Assembly: GCF_027943255.1 (NCBI RefSeq)
Contig: NC_072892.1
Location: 121,785,792-121,849,791, forward strand
Direction of reading: 5' to 3'
DNA length: 64,000 nucleotides
Source: Anastrepha obliqua
Lineage: Eukaryota; Arthropoda; Insecta; Diptera; Tephritidae
Shown here one piece after another: positions 1 to 12,252 of the stretch (the stretch's first letter is position 1; each line of letters begins with the position of its first letter). The notes below the pieces were generated by a model. The model was not told where the DNA came from. It ran no database searches and was given only the letters and a program-made list of their open reading frames with translations. The translations under genes and the position numbers were made by a program.

Positions 1-18
1 TCATAAAGCTGGAATTGA

Positions 19-393
19 TGGTGCCGTAGCCATAACGTTGTGACCGTAACCGTAACCATAGTCGCAACATTTCACCATTTGTCAATTAGTCATGCGGTAA
101 CCATAAACAGCTGATATTGAAGTAAAACTAATGATAACATTAGCATTTTGCCACAAAAACATGGATAATTTTCCACTAAGTCAACTGATTTTTCGTTGCT
201 CGTTTTTAATATTCAATTTTTTTTCACAAATATTAAAACAAATGTAAGGTATTTTACAGGTGCTTATGGTTATGGAGAAAAACTAAAATTCTATAAATAC
301 ATACGACTAGGGTTATGGTTATGGCGTTATGGTGCGGCACCTATCATAACAGCTCATTACTATGATTACGGTTATGGCTACGGTACGGCACCA
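19..393. mobile_element. hAT-like MITE
   Basis: The ends are inverted: TGGTGCCGTAGCCATAAC at the left matches the reverse complement of the right end with small gaps. Both ends carry repeated subterminal units of the CCGTAAC / GTTATGG type, a common transposase-binding layout. The 8 bases on each side share a central AATTG at the same offset, compatible with a decayed 8 bp hAT target duplication. It has no coding capacity. Assignment to hAT is inference. Confidence 0.5.
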
Positions 394-1188
394 CTAATTG
401 TAGCTTAAGCTTCAACACAACAGTAAATATTTGGTGTGAAGCGATTCGGCTATTCTTCTTCGATAATGCGACTGACGATTCGGCTACAGTAAACAGTGTT
501 CGTTAACGTGAATTGATTTGTCTGGCAGAACATAACTTGATAGCAAGTCGCAATCAGGCTTGCTTTCTATGGAAGACCACAAGTTGAAAGTTAAAGTATT
601 TATGACATTTATTTATATTGGAAAAGAAAGTCCAAAAATTATCGCACGCGAAATGCTTTTAATAAAATTTTAATTCCAGAGTAATACACTAATACATGGA
701 TGAGTCAAATATTGTTGAGCGCGCGATAGCAGGTTTTACACCAAATTTCTATATCAAGGTGGAAGTAGCCCACCATGTTTCGGGCGAAATAGCTCTATCT
801 GCGTATCTAGTATGTACCTCGTCTCTGTGAGTGTCCCCCATTTGCTAGAGCAAGGCTACCAATTTTAGGTTCCGATGTCATGAGAACAAGTAAAATTCGT
901 CAAAGAATCTAAAAAATTCTCACAGTTCTAACTACCTCCATTTCTCTAATCTATTCTATATTTTTCCTTCTGTTACTTCACTCCCTCGTCCGAGACGGAA
1001 GATACATTGCTCAGCAAACGGCAGAACGGTTATGTACACCATAAGTTGACCTGAGCGCGCGAAGAAAACTTTTCACAGAGCGTCGATTTTTGTAACACGA
1101 TTTGTGAACGTTGTTGAGGCGTAAGTCTTTCCATGATTAAATATCAATAAATATTGAAAAAAATTATGCATTTAGTTTGGCAATAGTT

Positions 1189-1470
1189 ATGCGTGATCTG
1201 TCGAAAACCCCTTTTGGAAGAAGTACATCCAATCTGATCAACTTTTATATGCATTTTCAGGCAACCAAGCGACCATCAAAGTTCTCTTTAATCCAAAGTT
1301 TACCTCTAGGCTTGTTAAACAGAGATATAGGTAACACCTTTCAGCTTCTGACGGAAAAAAACAGAGATCTACTGTCATCCTTACCTGATGATAAAATAGA
1401 TAAAGATAAGGGATCGGAAGCCTTCCGTGAGCTTAGCTGGTTATATTCCAGTTTTTCATTTACTCAGTAA
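1189..1470 (+). other. unassigned short ORF (93 codons)
   Basis: An open frame from the first ATG at 1189 encodes a mostly hydrophilic product with no signal peptide, no membrane segment and no motif I recognise. The flanking 410-3100 stretch is AT-rich and holds no other gene signal that I can see. It may be a chance ORF, an exon, or part of a decayed element. Only its length above background supports it. Confidence 0.12.
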
Positions 1471-3107
1471 GTGAGCTCAGAGCGTAGTAGCTATAATGTG
1501 AGCACATCCAAAGCAATTTAGTTATCTGCTCGATAGAAGCAGTATTTAGCAGTTAGGTTCCTTACTAGTTACCTAAGTGGTCACAGTTTGCAGTGTTTTC
1601 ACATACACATGTAAGGTCTGGCCACAGAAACGAATGCCCGGCTTGTGTTGAAGAGATTGAAACACTTGAACTCCTTCATGGTCGAAATAAGTCTACCCTG
1701 TTAACATGAATGTTAGGAAGACTGTTTGTTTCTTGAGCAGCTAGTGTTACGGGGTTATTACAAAATGTATTTTTAAGTCTAACTGTTCTATCGTTTTCTT
1801 CATTTTCTTTTACAAAATACTGAAATTGAGTTCAAAGGCAATGCAATGCGAAATTAAAACGAAACTTGAAGGGAATTTCAAGAAAAATATCAAGTCCATC
1901 GGCATCAATATCCGACGCGCCATTGTTGAAAAAGAAAATGTCATTACAAGAATTTATAGGAAATTGTATTATAATTATAATCGCCATGTCTATAATCTTT
2001 ATTAAGCCTAACAAAGTCTTGGAAATTTTTCAAATGAACACTGAGTTTTTTCATATTGAAATAGGCTGCCTTACTGGGATATTCTAATTATTACTTGTTC
2101 TTCTGCGCAAAGGTGACAGAACGAAACCACATTTGCCTCGATTAAATGACTCAGTTCGTACAATCCCATTTTAATAACTTCGTGTTATTATTTTCATAGT
2201 TTTCACGCGTATTCATACATCTCTTTTTCTAAATCATCTCTTTTTAATTTCAAATTATTATGTTAATTGACAAAATGCGTGCTAAAGTCAAGGGAAACTG
2301 GAATGGCTCTTGCCGTTGGGATTAGTGGTGAAGTACAAAAACATTTTTTTAAATAGTGTTTTAATAAAAATAATAATAGTGGAATAATATGTATGTATAT
2401 AGTATGTATAAATATGTATATAGTTCATACGCATATTGCTTCACTTTCATAAACCTCTGTACATAGGTAGTTGCCAATAGAATGATTGTAATATTTACTA
2501 TATCAAGCATCCCACGCTTTTAACTCTAATTTGAATTATTCTATTTGTATCTTAATTTTGGTTATAATTCTGTTCTGAGGTAGTTGACTATGACTGATCC
2601 TTCGATTTGCTATTACTTCATTATAGGTCCCTTTGCCATTAAAACTTATTTTCTACTTTTTAGTTCGATTAGCAATAAAAGCGTGTTTTTTAGTTTTTTT
2701 AAACTATTTTTTATTTAAACAAAAATTTATGTTTTGTTGATGAACATTTTTTTGTAATTTCTTCATCTTTTCATACTATCACATACGTTTCTTTTTTAAA
2801 TGATACGCATTTAGCTTGGGGATGACTTAGCTAAAAGAATTGGAGTTTGTTGAGCTATCAATCACACATTTTTAATTTTTTTTAGACTTAAATTTTTATT
2901 TTATTTTGATTGAAACTTACTTTCTATTCTTGTTCGCAAAAATTATCTAACCAATTCTTATGTATTTTTAGGTTTTTTTATATTTAGGTTTTTTTCTTTT
3001 TAATATTACTTTAGTTATTTTATACTTCTGTAGCCATCAAAAGTAGACAATACCAGTTGAGAGCAAAATATTTAGTTTTTTATACGGTCGTTATCAATAA
3101 CACTTTT

Positions 3108-3240
3108 TCTTTTTTTTTGTTGTTGTAGCCGCATATATATTCCTCATAAATGTACGGGGAATGCTGCTGGAGTGACAGTTCTTGGTCGGATATAATTCCA
3201 GATTGTTCCCCTAACGTGGAATCGACTGTCATGGGAACGT
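3108..3240 (-). repeat. (CAA)n-tailed repeat, copy 1
   Basis: Starts with a TTGTTGTTG run and continues with a block (GGGGAATGCTGCTGGAGTGA, then CGGATATAA) that recurs at 40438-40570. Read on the minus strand it ends in (CAA)n, as expected of the 3' end of a non-LTR retrotransposon or a dependent element. No protein is visible in it. Confidence 0.5.
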
Positions 3241-3572
3241 CATTACATTTTCTTCTTCTCCGATTATGCGGTTTTGATCGAGTTTACGAAAGGGCGCCAT
3301 TTGTTTCTTGCTGAAGTAAACGAATTCCCTTACTACTTCAAAATCATAAGAGCTACTTCGCCTTGTCCTCGTTCGTCACCAGACCCCACTAGTTTTGCTT
3401 TTTTTAGCGGTTGATTTTAAATAAACAGAGCAAATTTTTTACTATATACTACGTGCACTATCCCATACCCGCAGTAAACAAAAACAAAATATTACAGGTA
3501 CTTATAAGTACTCGCCCAGTAAGATAAGAAAGTTTGGTACTGTAAAAATTTGGTAAATAAATTAGTAATATA

Positions 3573-4118
3573 AAGGGTTTTTCAATAACAGGTGTTATCT
3601 ATCGCTATCGAGAGATGATTAACGATTTTTTATGGTCGGAATTGGATGGTATTGATCTGGGCAACGTTTATTTTCAACAAGACGGCGCTACGTGCCGTAC
3701 AAGCAACGAAACCATTGATCTTTTACGGGAAAAATAACCGGACCGTGTTATCTCTCGAAGAGGTGATCACAATTGGCCACCGAGGTCTTGTGATTTAACA
3801 CCTTGTGACTTTTTTCTTTGGGACCACGTGAAAGAGAGGGTCTACTATAACTGCCCAGAGTCGATTCAAGACCTCAAAGGGGGAATTCGTGAGGCTATCG
3901 AGGACATAGGGCAGCAACTTTGCAATTCGGTTATGGAAAATTTCATGAAAAGGATATTGTCCTGTAAGCGTGGTCGTGGTGGTCATTTGCCTGATGTTAT
4001 TTTCCTCTATTAATGTCATACCTTCCTCTTTATAAGGAAATAAACATCCGATTATTTATATTAAAAAATAGCATTTTTCTTTCAATATCAAAATAGCACC
4101 TCTTATTGGAAAACCCTT
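3573..4118 (+). mobile_element. IS630/mariner-like element, internally deleted, copy 1
   Basis: The ends are inverted repeats beginning AAGGGTTTTTCAATAACAGG and are flanked by TA at 3571-3572 and 4119-4120. The remaining coding region is the C-terminal part of a transposase: YFQQDGATC (second catalytic Asp), NWPPRSCDLTPCDFFLW (third catalytic Asp in CDL), then a C-terminus ending near RGGHLPDVIF. A TAA interrupts the frame near 3735 and the N-terminal half is missing. The motif style resembles rosa-type mariner relatives; the subfamily is inference. A sister copy lies at 28390-28936. Confidence 0.8.
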
Positions 4119-5457
4119 TATTTAAATTTATAATTCCAATTTTTTTGAAAAATTATAAAAAGAGTTCAGTTTTGAATACGTAGGGTAGAATAATCTGCAA
4201 AATTTGCACAATTGTTTTATTAGATAAACCAGCAATTAGTTGTCGCAAGCTTGAAATTCCCCGAAGCCATGAATTCGCTATTCTTTGTTTTCTTGCAATA
4301 TTTGAACAAAATTTTTAGGTAGTATTTTTCAACTTATCGGCGCTTATATATTCCACTCAAGTATGCCATAAAAAATCTTTTGAAATATAAATAGTGTGTA
4401 TGTATGTACATTAAAAATCTTATCATACGATAATTTATTTGTACGATATTGAAATTCTTAAGCGCTTCACTCCGCCACACGCCATTTGCGGCTATGCAGA
4501 ACCACTAGCGCTACGCTGCGATGTGTTAGTATATTCAAACGCTTCACATGTTCACCACATTCTGTGCTATTTACATATACACACATACATATGTAGGTAC
4601 ACTTATCTATGCTTACTAATATCGTCCATCTTATAAGCGAAGTCAGGTGCTGTGGCTTAACAGAAGAGTAATTTTATTACCAGCCAAAATTTGAGAGCAT
4701 TAAATTCAGAAACCCATTACCAATGGATGATTAAAGTTTACAAATGACAAATGCTGAGTTATAACATATAGGAAATTCACTAATAACACTTTCTAATCAA
4801 AAAACGTTTTGCCTACATGTCTCGCTCCAAAGTTATGCTAAATTCATTTACGAATAAAACTCAAATTGAATAAAAAAGGTTATTTCAAAATTCCTCCATA
4901 CTCATGCTGTAATATTTTTAGCTCTTAGCATTCGTTTTGTCATAAATGAAATGAGTCGCAGCGATCAGCAATTATGTACTCAAGCACTGCTCCACGGCCC
5001 CTAAGCAGCAGTTGTTGCAGCATAATGCAGCAAAAATCAACCGATAGACATGAATACGTAGTTAGGTAGAGGCTTCAACCATCGCGAAAGGTGTAGAATT
5101 TGGCTTAGCCGACTGGCCGACTGAAAAACACATCATTTATACTAATTGTAGGTGCAAACATATATACGTACGTATATATGTAGATGCGTGCTAGGGATAC
5201 AGTGTTAGTGAGTATTGGTAATCCCGAAAATTCGGAACAATAGTTCGGTGTAGCGAAGATGGTACTGAAATGAAATTGTTTTTTGTTCCATGAAAATTTA
5301 ATGAAAATACTACTGAATTTGTTTCCTTGTAAATAAAAAGAATAAGTGGATTAATATATTATTTCTAATTATAAAGCGTTTTATAATAAGTGCACTCGAA
5401 CTTGGATAGCATACAAGGGCCATTTTTGTAAAGACTGGGTGAGTAGGTCTTGACAAT

Positions 5458-6068
5458 AAACATACGGGCCGCCCAAAATCAATGGTCACCGAAAAGTCCA
5501 TCGAAACTGTTCGTAAATGTATCAAAAATGAATCAAAATGATCGTTGAAATTCATGGAATCGGAGTTGAATATTTCCAAAACATCGATGGATCGCATTTC
5601 AACTGATCATTTGGGCTTACGAAAGGTCTGTGCACGTTTCATTCCGCACAAATTAACTGAAGACCAAAAATTGCTCAGAATTCAACATTCGAAAGACCTC
5701 ATTAAAGAGGCCAAAAAAGATGAGAACTTCCTTTACAACATTGTAACTGGTGATCAAACGGGGTGTTTCCAACATGAGCCTGAAACTAAGAGTAAAAGTG
5801 CCGAATGAAAGGCCCCAGACGAACCACCATCCAAAAAACGCGTTTGGAGAAATCAAAAATCAAGTCGATGCTCATTTGTTTTTACGATTCCAAGGGGATT
5901 GTCCACAAGGAGTTCATGCCAACGGACCAAAACGTCAATGCAATTTTCTGTCTTGGCGTTTTGAAAGGTATGTTGCATCGCATTCGCAGAATTCGTCCTG
6001 AATACCGCGAAGGAGGAAGCTGGCGCTTATAATGCACCATCTCATCGATCCACTCTTGTAACCGATTT
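5458..6068 (+). pseudogene. mariner transposase relic (SETMAR-like)
   Basis: Translated with frame changes, this region gives a linker (GRPKSMVTEK), the block TEDQKLLRIQHSKDLI, VTGDQTGCFQHEPETK (the first catalytic Asp region, normally GDETW), a middle block around FYDSKGIVHKEFMPT, and NAPSHRSTLVTDFF, the region of the second catalytic Asp. At least two frameshifts and stops break it, and it stops abruptly near 6068, before the third Asp. No clear terminal repeats remain. The family match to mariner is strong from motif order. Confidence 0.75.
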
Positions 6069-6084
6069 TTTTACACCGATAAGA

Positions 6085-6360
6085 GAATTCGGGAGTCGGG
6101 ATTTTAGGAAGGTGATAAGAGACTCTCGATGAAAGTCGTTTGATGTCTGTCTATAAACTGCCTGATTCGTTAGTTGTAGGTGCATTCGATTCTAGGTCTC
6201 GTCAGTATAATCGAAGATGTCTCCAGACTCACATGGGAGGTGACTCAGCCTCTAGCAAGTGTCTGCAGGGGGATACCAGTGGCAGCAGCTCAGCAGGAAT
6301 TGCTTGCTGAGCATCTTACTATGCTCATTAACTGGTAGAATGAAAGCCTCGGCGGTAATG
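6085..6360 (-). pseudogene. jockey-like ORF2 C-terminal fragment
   Basis: On the minus strand this gives a block VYRQTSNDFHRESLITFL. The equivalent block occurs at 19190-19430 and 50440-50660. In those copies it sits between the reverse transcriptase and a terminal zinc knuckle, so this is a degenerate non-LTR ORF2 end. Several stops are present. Confidence 0.55.
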
Positions 6361-6379
6361 ACGCATCCGCCTTACCAGC

Positions 6380-6990
6380 TTAATATTACCTGATTATATG
6401 ATACCTAATGATTTTATTTTGTTCTAAGAGGTATGCCAATTAGTCAACCCATCACGTGTTGGCTGAAGTGACAATGCTACTTGTCCCACGCAGTTTGTAG
6501 GTGGAGAGGGGTATGCCTACAATCTCCATACCAAGAGGGAGGTGAGTGATAGTGCCATGTCTCGCTGATTTGTCTGTTTTATGATTTATTGGTATGTCAC
6601 TATGCCTATCAATTGGATTCGAAATTATTCCGTCATCTCGTTAAGAGATGCTCAGCATTTGCGAGCAATGATGGAATTAGTGACAACCCACCAAGAGATT
6701 TAATCGCTTCTTGGTAATCGGAGTAAATATAGACTTCTGTTTTTAACCAGACACTGATCTCATTGACGGCTCGAATTTCAGCCTGAAGTACGATACAGTG
6801 GTTAGGAAAATGAGCCGAAACGCTTACTTTTGGCTTCTTACAGTAGACATCAAAGCAAACTTTATCGTTAAGTTTTGCGCCATCAGTAAAGAACCGTAAG
6901 CAGCTTTTCCGTCCTGGTATGTTGTCAACCCACTCTCGTCTAGCTGGAATTCTATTACTAAATAACCTGTTAAATTATACTTCATTTTAA
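6380..6990 (-). pseudogene. RNase H domain relic of a non-LTR element
   Basis: The minus strand, with frame changes, reads in the order DGAKL, KVCFGVYCKKPK, FPNHCIVLQAEI, VYIYSDYQEAIKSL, then a decayed HSDIP. This matches the retroelement RNase H pattern (TDGSK, AE, SDSQAA, WVPGH). The catalytic Glu in QAEI and an Asp in YSDY remain, and the first TDG Asp appears as DG. The relic is fragmented and not expected to function. Confidence 0.6.
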
Positions 6991-7128
6991 GCACTAGTCA
7001 ACAGGATTGATTGGACTCAGATCGAGTGTTATGACCGGATGTCCAACAATTTAATTTTTATAAAAGAAATAAATTGAACCAAAACTTTAAAAATCCGTAC
7101 AAATTAACTTTTATATACATATATATAA

Positions 7129-7437
7129 TTGGGGCGTACCCCCTTTTTGGGTGTTTGGCCGAGCCTCTCCTATTTGTGGCGTGCGTCTTGATGTTGTTCC
7201 ACAAAAGGAGGGACCTACAGCTTCAAGTCGACTCCGAACGGCAGATATTTTTATGAGGAGCTTTTTCGTGGTAAAAATACACTCGGAGGTTTGCCATTGC
7301 CTTCCGAGCGACGACCGCTATCAGAAAAAACGTTTTCTTCATTTTAGTGTTTCACCGAGATTTGAGCCTACGTTCTCTCTGTGAATTCCGAATGGTAGTC
7401 ACGCTCCAACCCATTCGGCTACGGCGGCCGCCAATTT
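7129..7437 (-). mobile_element. tRNA-derived SINE, full-length copy
   Basis: The minus strand starts with a tRNA-like head (GCCGCCGTAGCCGAATGGG, A-box-like; a decayed B box CAAATCTCGG). A body of about 200 bp follows, including CCTCCGAGTGTATTTTTACC, a TGCCGTTCGGAGTCG block and CTCGGCCAAACACCC. It ends in GCGCC and an AT-rich tail. It is the same family as the copies at 26063, 51830, 58783 and 62212. Confidence 0.85.
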
Positions 7438-8519
7438 CCAATTTACACTTATTGTCACTATTTACACAATAAAACAAAATTGTCTTATCTGCTCGGATTT
7501 CCGAATTACCAAATATCTAAGCATTCAATAATTTTTTAAGCCTTCAGCCAAGCCAAGCGTTATGGTTTTTCCTCAAATGGAAATTTGCACAAAATATGGA
7601 ATATCTACAAAAGATTACCACATTCCAACATTTCATTTCATTTCATTTCTTGCCCAAAATCATTTTAACATTCAAACAATGAACCGAACAATCGAATACT
7701 AACAACGAAATTCGAATAGTCTTCCATTTTCCTTCTTTAGTTAAGCTGTTAAAGGAGCGCGGAGCAAACGACGCATGGACACTTGACATCGATCACAAAT
7801 ATTGCAACACCCAACTGCAGTGGTAATAGTATAGATTTGCAACAAAGTAGTCGACTTATACATTTATATATACACGTAAATGTGTGTAGTGCTAACTAAT
7901 ACCCTTCATCTCTATTTTTTAATGTTATTTTTAATATTTCAGAGTTAAGCTCAAACACTGTAGAATAACTTATGGTTGTGTGTTTGATTGATAATAAATA
8001 AAAATATGTACATATCGCTCATTTACTTAAATAGTGTCATTATCAAATAAAAAACTATTTTAGAAAAGTATGCGGAAACGACTACATGGCCTTATTTTCT
8101 GTTGAGCAAAAAATTCATAGTGATATCTAGTAACAGTATTTTATGATATTTACTTTCACTTAGAGAGGCATATTTACTACACTAAAAACTTTGAAGCCGC
8201 TTTTCCAAATATTTTAATTTTTCGGATTATGACAGGCAGTATTAATTCTTTACTTCTGTTATACAATATTTTTATATTATAACTCTCTAGCAGTATTTAT
8301 TTTATTTCTTTTATATTTATATTATATAATATTACACATTTCTGTTTTATTCGACAACTGTCCATGTAAGCAAAAAATTTAGTCCCCACGCTTGTACATA
8401 TATATTATCCCTATGCCTTAATACTTCTAATGGTCATGGCATATCTGTTAGCATTTTTGGTATATGTGGCAAAATTATGCTTTCTCCCTTAAATTTTCTG
8501 ACTTCCGTTATGAGTGCAT

Positions 8520-8660
8520 ACATCCTCCTTTGCTGGTTGTTTGGCAGAGCTCCTGCTGCTTCTCCAAATTGTGGTGTGCATGTCCTGATGTCGTTAAACA
8601 CCACCTTCGAACCGCAGATAGTTTTTTTTTGTATGGAATAACCCCATACATGACGGCTCT
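8520..8660 (-). mobile_element. SINE body fragment
   Basis: Reads GTTTGGCAGAGCTCCTGC, then ATTGTGGTGTGCATGTCC and a degraded AACCGCAGATAG block, in the same order as the body of the SINE family, with the head missing. It is strongly diverged. Confidence 0.5.
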
Positions 8661-8789
8661 GTTTTTTGCCAAGCCCAATAGTAGTAGAGTAGTAACATAA
8701 GTATATTTATTTTTCAGGAATTCAAAAATTTTTTTCAATATAAATATGAATATAAATATAAACTCTATGGCGCAAAGCTGAATACAAAA

Positions 8790-9250
8790 AACTTAAAAAT
8801 TTTCTCGAAATTTTCTCCATTTAATGCGCTTATGTCTTCTTTTCTGATCGGAATTCCGATTTTTCTATCTTCCAATAAAATGCTTCACATTTTCTTCTTC
8901 GTTAAGATTGCAGAGGCTGCACATTTTAGACACGTTTCCGAATTTATTGGCATTCAGCATAAGCAGGCCATATAGTGGCCTTTGAAAATCATTGAGATAT
9001 TTTCAATCCGCATTCCTTATTTTAAATGCTTATACTTGCAGGTTGAACCCTTTTTTTGGGCTAAGTATTTTTATATGCGTGATGCAAGTGCCTTTTCGCT
9101 ATGTTCTCTGGTGTGTTTGTCCTTTAGTTCTGTCAGCAACTGTATGCAAAGTAGCCAAAGTATGCCAAGCCCAATATAGGTGTGGAAGATCGCTTCTGTT
9201 CCAAGGGAAAATGTTTCTGCTAACACGAAATGAAGTAAATTTCGCGGAAG
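8790..9250 (-). pseudogene. non-LTR ORF2 C-terminal relic
   Basis: The minus strand gives GLLMLNANKFGNVSKMCSLC, then NLNEEENVKHFI. This resembles the terminal CxxC...H zinc-knuckle region that ends many non-LTR ORF2 proteins. The surrounding frame is broken. The call rests on this one motif. Confidence 0.35.
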
Positions 9251-9384
9251 TAAACTGATAAATAATAATGTCTCTGAGTAGGCAATTTTATATTAAATAG
9301 GTATTTTATCTCATGTAGCTTTTTTATTTATTTTTCCTGAAATGAGGGCACTTACTGTTTCGTAATGATACAATTTTAAAATAT

Positions 9385-10210
9385 TAGGTGTACAATAAAA
9401 GTTTCCACCGTTTTTCAACTACAAAAAAAAAAAAAATTCATTACTATTGCCCATTATTAGCCACTAATCTTACCCATCATTGTGGTAACTTTTGTTTACC
9501 ACGTCGGAAGAACTCGTATTTGAGTTGAAGCTAACCGCGAGTCGACCCTAATTATTCATATTTTCATAAGACGTAAAGGCTACTCCGACAGATTATGTGC
9601 CATTGACAGGAGCAGGCGTTAAGCGGTAGGGGTAATGTCTGGTGAATATGACGGATGAGGTAGGACTTCCCAACTCTGTGTTTCTAAATAAGGCGCAACA
9701 TGCGGATGAGCCTTGTCATGTAAAAGAATAATTCATTTTTAAATAATTTAGTTGAGTCTGGAGTAGCAATAAGCGCGGTTTTTTTCGCAGGCTCGGTTTA
9801 ATTTCATCAATTGTGTTCGTTAGAAAAAAATTAAATTAAATTAAAGAAGTAAATAAGTAGTGCCCGAAACTGATGTTTATTTGACAAAAACCCTGACATT
9901 ATTAAAAAACAAACAAAAAAATAGCAAAACCCGGATCTGGCCAGAAAAGAGCGGCTTTTTCGACTTTGGACGTGAATTTATTTCTATTAAAGCTAACGAC
10001 TTGAGCTTCGAAGTAGCTTCCTAAAATTAAATTTTCTATAGATTTATGGATAACAAATAACCTTTTAAAAAGGATCCTCGAACATGGCGAAAAAAGGCCA
10101 AACCCGTGTTCCCAACCAAAGGTTTTAAGAACGATATCCAACGGGGGGTTTACGTAAGCTTCAGATGGGGCTATCTTTTCTCAAACGACGGAAACTTGTT
10201 TGTACACCTA
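9385..10210 (-). mobile_element. mariner-like element, decayed
   Basis: Both ends carry TAGGTGTACA followed by an AAGTTTCC block in inverted orientation, with TA at each extremity. On the minus strand around 9590-9730 the remains of the mariner HPPYSPDLAP region can be read in shifted frames. The interior is otherwise non-coding. Confidence 0.65.
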
Positions 10211-10439
10211 AATAAAAAATAATAATCACCTTATCGGAAGATTTATAATTTTTGCAAATGGCATCGTACGTCAATCATTTTTAACACTTGGGAACTAAAC
10301 AGCTGCAGTCTACAAACAGCAAAGAAGTAATGGAGCGCATAAAGGTCAAAATAAAGATTTTCATTAATCAAAATAATTTTTTGTTTGTTTATTTAGTAAA
10401 AGAGTTATTCAAAACCAAATTGTATCAACCCCAAGCGCT

Positions 10440-11600
10440 ATCTATAAGCTGATTTGAACAAACTGAACCTTCGCGGGCATGCGCCCATTAACTCGGCAAT
10501 CGGCAATCGGCATTTCAGTGCCATCGGACGAACGGTATATGGTATGATTGCATGCAGGACAAAAAGACAAACAAACTTTTTTCTCCGCAACTTTGGCTTT
10601 AGCTTATGGTACTTTGCGCTGCTGTTTTCAGCCAGCAGAATGCTTTTTGTGTGACTGCTTTAATCACCCAAAACGTAGCGCTGCATATTCAGCAGACTGG
10701 GATGACAAGTGGCTAAGGCTAAAAAAGTGTTGTAGCAGTTCAGGCGTTTGCACGTGGGCCATGATGAATTGCACTTTTTCGCTTTGCACCACTCACATTA
10801 CAGCGCGCCTTTGTGTAAATTTGGTTGGGCTAAATTAAAGAAAAACAAAAATTGCAAGTTCGCACTTTTAGCAGTGAACCGCTGCTACTGTTGCTGCTTT
10901 TGCTATAGCTGTTGTCAACGCTGTTGTTGTTACTTATATTGTTGTTTTTCGCGCTGTTACGGCCACTGGGTGACGGATGAACTATACAGAGAACCGAATT
11001 TTGTTTTGATCTGCAATTTTTGCAAACATTGCATTTATTATGGCAAAAATAAAATATACTCGTGCGTATAATTTTTGATTATCGTTAAGGTTTTTTGATT
11101 AATTTTTAATTTCACGCTAAACAAATATTGATTGTGCTCGTCTTCATTGTATGTGTGTTTGTGCGTAGTTTTTTATATTAAAATGATTTTTTTTTTCTTT
11201 GAACGAAAAAGGTTTTACATGCGGATATATGTATGTACATACATATGCACATCTTATATGTATTATTGTCTATTTTCGATTTTTCAGATTTTATAATCGT
11301 ATTTTATCTTATTCAACTTTTGGCTGCGTTTGTGTGACATTGTCCCAGTTTACAGTTTCAACACATTGAGAAGTATCGCCTTTTTTATTTCGGCTGATTT
11401 TTTTCTGTTCCTCGACCTTTTATGTCGCTTTTGTTTTCCATATTCATAAATGTTTAGTAAATTATGTTTGTCTGTTTAATTTGAGTCCGCGGTGAGTTAA
11501 CTTTTTGACGGTGCGTATTTGCATACGAGACGATAGCGGCCAAGCGGACGGTTGGAGCCAGCTTTTGATCTTCTTGTGAGCATTTTTTATTATTATTTGA
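10440..11600 (+). other. gene-free stretch, possible distant 5' UTR
   Basis: No coding gene is recognised. 10870-10950 is rich in TGTTGCTGC-type triplets, which create spurious Cys-rich ORFs. Around 11500-11576 the base composition rises (GCGGCCAAGCGGACGG) and is followed by CTT|GTGAGC, a good splice donor. The elongase at 19916 has a splice acceptor in its 5' UTR and so needs an upstream exon; this is one candidate. It is speculative without transcripts. Confidence 0.15.
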
Positions 11601-12252
11601 GCAATATGTTTTTTTGGGGGATAAAAACATTGGAAATATACTACGTTAGTTAATATTGTGTGACTGCTTTTAAATGCGTGCGATCAGTCTTCACGTGGTT
11701 TTGGAGAAGTGCGGATTATGCAACTTTGAAAGTTCTTTCTTTAATTCGATATTCGTTTCAACTAACTAAATATTTATTGATTAAGTAATGTGAATATACA
11801 AAACCTTGTTTAGGCTTAGTTATGTACAGCGCATATCTAAATTGGTAATGCAATGTTAATGGAAATATTTAAAATAAGTGAAGCAATTGAAAAACAAACA
11901 TTTGTGAAAGCACCAAGAAAAAATTTCATTTGAAAACAAGGTGAGAAATACTAAATTCAGTTTGCATCGAACTTGATTTACCCGCGCACATTTTAATAAA
12001 ATTTCATTTGGGCTGGCTGTTAATTTTTGGCATCAAACAAACACATAGACAATGATAGTTACAGACGAACGGGCGGAAGTGAAGTCGCCATAATATTTAT
12101 GTCTTATCTAAATGAGGCGGGAAACCTTACGTGTGCTATAAAACAAAAAGGGCGCGGCACTGTCTATTTCTCAAAATTTTACTTGCGTCATATTTTTGTT
12201 TTAGCTGATGTTTTTCACCAAATTTGAGTAACTTAGCTTTATTTATAAGAGA

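Noticed and set aside
196..408. YG-repeat protein resembling small eggshell or cuticle proteins
   Set aside because: The Tyr-Gly pattern is produced by the GTTATGG repeats of the MITE right end.
10748..11071. Cysteine-rich secreted-like ORF
   Set aside because: The cysteines come from a TGT/TGC triplet run; no signal peptide or conserved spacing, and other frames look equally odd.
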